NCBI GenBank assembly: GCA_052161645.1
Contig: CP197414.1
Origin: Laterigemmans sp052161645
Lineage (GTDB): Bacteria; Planctomycetota; Planctomycetia; Pirellulales; Pirellulaceae
Length of the DNA: 64,000 bases
Reading direction: 5' to 3' (one strand)
A model generated the notes under the pieces. That model ran no database searches and was not told the origin of the DNA. It saw only the letters and a list, made by a program, of their open reading frames with translations. Shown here piece by piece: positions 62,420 through 64,000 of this stretch (position 1 is its first letter; each line of letters opens with the position of its first letter). Made by a program: the position numbers and the translations under genes.

Positions 62420-64000
62420 GTGCGACATCTGATCATTGGCCTGCTCTATTCAATTGTCTTCGCGGGATTTGCTCTCCCCAGTCAGGCCTGGGCGGCAACA
62501 TATTGGCAAGACGCGGCCGATGATCGTGCCAATGTGCTGACAGATGAGACCCTATTTGACGCGCGTTACGACGCAATCGTTGAGTTGCGCAGCAAAGGTG
62601 ATTCCGTTGCCGCGATGGAATTAATGGAGCAATTATTGCGGGATGTGGAAGCCGTGCGAGCGGATTCCGAGGAGAACCTGTCAGCGAAGCTTCGCCTGAT
62701 TTTGGTCTTGGCGCTGGAAGCCAACCTGCTGCGGGATTTGAACCGCAACGACGAGTCGGTGGAAAAGCAACAGCGATTGCTGGAGATGACCAAGGACGAT
62801 CCCTCCCTGCCAATGAGATTGCAGTATCTGCAGCTCCGCCAAAACTACGCGGGGTCAATCGCGCAAGCTGGCAAGCAGCAGGAAGCACTGAGCGAACTCC
62901 GCGGCGTCATCGAAGACTACGGTCGGCTGGTTACGGAGTTTCCCGATGATAAAGATGTGGTCATCCAAGCGGTGATCGCTAGCAACAATCTGGGCATTCA
63001 ATTGGTAAGAGCCGGTCGGCAGCGTGAAGCGATTGAAATCTTCAACCCGGCAATCGAACGACTCCGCAAGCTTCCCGCCGACGGTGGTGCGCGGGACCAG
63101 AAGCTCTCCTTGCTGTTGCTCAACAACGCGGTTGCCACCGGTTCGATCGGCGATCCATCCACGGCACGCAAGTTGATTGAGGAGTCGATTGGGTGGAAGG
63201 AAAAATTAGGCGAAGGAGATTCGCAGGAGACGATCAGAGCCCGCCTAACGTTGGGTGCCATTCTCGGGCGGCTGAACCAGTATGCCGAGTCAGCCGAGAC
63301 CTATCGAATCGTTGTGGACCAACTGCGAAAACTCTATCCCACTGATAAATACCCCGCCGGCACGCTCGATTTGGCGATCGCCATTGATAACCATTCGGTC
63401 AGCCTCAGCCGGCTGGGCGAATATGAACAAGCGATCAAGCTGGCCGAAGAGGCAAATGGCATGTTTGCCAAACTTGCTGAGCAATCGCCCGGCTTGCGGC
63501 AATACTACGCGCGCAGCAGCGCCAGTCTTTCATTGCTCAATGCCCGCCTGGAGCGGCACGAACTGGCCATCAAAAACCTGACCAGCGCGATCGAAGCATA
63601 CGAGATCATGTTTCCAGGCGGTCACGCAGAACTACCGGGGCTGTATCGATCCAAGTCAATTATCTTGTCGGAGCTACTACGCGATTCCGAAGCAATCGCT
63701 GCCGCACTGCATTCGCTCGACATGGCCCGCGAACAGTTCCCCGCTGACGACTATCCCGATGGTCACTGGATCCTGGCGCAGAGCCTCGACAGCACGGGGC
63801 AAATATTTCTGGCAGCTCAAAAACCAGCGGAAGCGTTGACCTATTTTGCCGAAGCGACGGAGATGCAAAATCGCTTAGCCAGTCAAGCGCTCAGGCACAT
63901 CAGCGAAGCCGAAGCACTCCAGTTTTTGGCAATCGCAGATCGCTTCAAGTCACACCTATTAAGTGTTACGGGTGATCCACTGCAAACATATCAATTGCTA
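62420..64000 (+). CDS. TPR-repeat protein, probably with CHAT domain beyond the window
   Basis: 527 residues are visible from a GTG at 62420 with AAGG eight bases upstream; the reading frame is open at the window end. A signal peptide (HLIIGLLYSIVFAGFALPSQAWA) suggests export. The rest is helix-turn-helix TPR units, such as NNLGIQLVRAGRQREAIEIF and SVSLSRLGEYEQAIKLAEEA. The last segment MQNRLASQALRHISEAEALQFL matches the region that precedes CHAT (caspase-like) domains in planctomycete TPR proteins, but the CHAT part itself lies outside. A TTG at 62348 is an alternative start. Confidence 0.75.
   Translation, partial: MRHLIIGLLYSIVFAGFALPSQAWAATYWQDAADDRANVLTDETLFDARYDAIVELRSKGDSVAAMELMEQLLRDVEAVRADSEENLSAKLRLILVLALEANLLRDLNRNDESVEKQQRLLEMTKDDPSLPMRLQYLQLRQNYAGSIAQAGKQQEALSELRGVIEDYGRLVTEFPDDKDVVIQAVIASNNLGIQLVRAGRQREAIEIFNPAIERLRKLPADGGARDQKLSLLLLNNAVATGSIGDPSTARKLIEESIGWKEKLGEGDSQETIRARLTLGAILGRLNQYAESAETYRIVVDQLRKLYPTDKYPAGTLDLAIAIDNHSVSLSRLGEYEQAIKLAEEANGMFAKLAEQSPGLRQYYARSSASLSLLNARLERHELAIKNLTSAIEAYEIMFPGGHAELPGLYRSKSIILSELLRDSEAIAAALHSLDMAREQFPADDYPDGHWILAQSLDSTGQIFLAAQKPAEALTYFAEATEMQNRLASQALRHISEAEALQFLAIADRFKSHLLSVTGDPLQTYQLL

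Overview
This window looks like a chromosomal piece from a planctomycete, most likely of the Pirellula/Rhodopirellula/Blastopirellula kind. The evidence is the set of planctomycete families present: a DUF1501 / DUF1549-DUF1553 / pre-peptidase trio, BlaI plus M56 peptidase with carboxypeptidase-like repeats, a GYF_2 protein, a TPR protein that probably continues into a CHAT domain, a long ribosomal protein L17, and an rpsM-rpsK-rpoA-rplQ cluster without rpsD. Base composition is moderately GC rich, and I see no insertion sequence, prophage or CRISPR array. The assignment is inference from gene content, not from a marker comparison.

Layout. 1-7.2 kb (minus strand): secreted planctomycete trio, then an exported tyrosine-phosphatase-like protein with a cytochrome c'-like haem domain. 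7.3-9.3 kb (plus): a HAD phosphatase and a glycerol-1-phosphate dehydrogenase. 9.3-15.4 kb (minus): rplQ, rpoA, rpsK, rpsM, then pyrD, coaB and a degenerate HD-GYP protein. 15.6-30.5 kb (minus): one long respiratory block encoding an alternative complex III (ActA, B, C, a DE fusion, F), a small membrane protein, a SCO copper chaperone and a caa3-type, A2-class cytochrome oxidase. Quinol is oxidised by the Act complex and electrons pass through c haems to the oxidase. 30.7-36.6 kb: PPi-type phosphofructokinase, accC, accB, an M24 aminopeptidase, and a divergent FabH-like synthase. 36.8-40.5 kb (plus): YqgE, a metallophosphatase and a PhoR/PhoB-like pair. 40.5-49.6 kb: mixed housekeeping and small secreted proteins (GT4 glycosyltransferase, TrmL, PolB-like exonuclease, PepT, methyltransferase, CutA). 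49.7-52.5 kb: a CheB-like esterase with a degenerate receiver and a soluble PAS chemoreceptor. 53-58.3 kb: sugar isomerase, GYF_2 protein, tRNA-Glu, M56/BlaI sensor pair. 58.5-64 kb: leuS, divergent map, and a TPR protein cut by the window edge.

The most unusual items are the phosphatase-cytochrome c' fusion, the ActD-ActE fusion joined by fifteen decapeptide repeats, a 25-bp element present at three intergenic sites in both orientations (at one of them it supplies the stop codon of a gene), the archaeal-type glycerol-1-phosphate dehydrogenase next to a phosphatase, and an M56 gene whose 3' end runs antisense through tRNA-Glu. I did not find one large system that I would call wholly new; the candidates above are fusions and elements worth testing.
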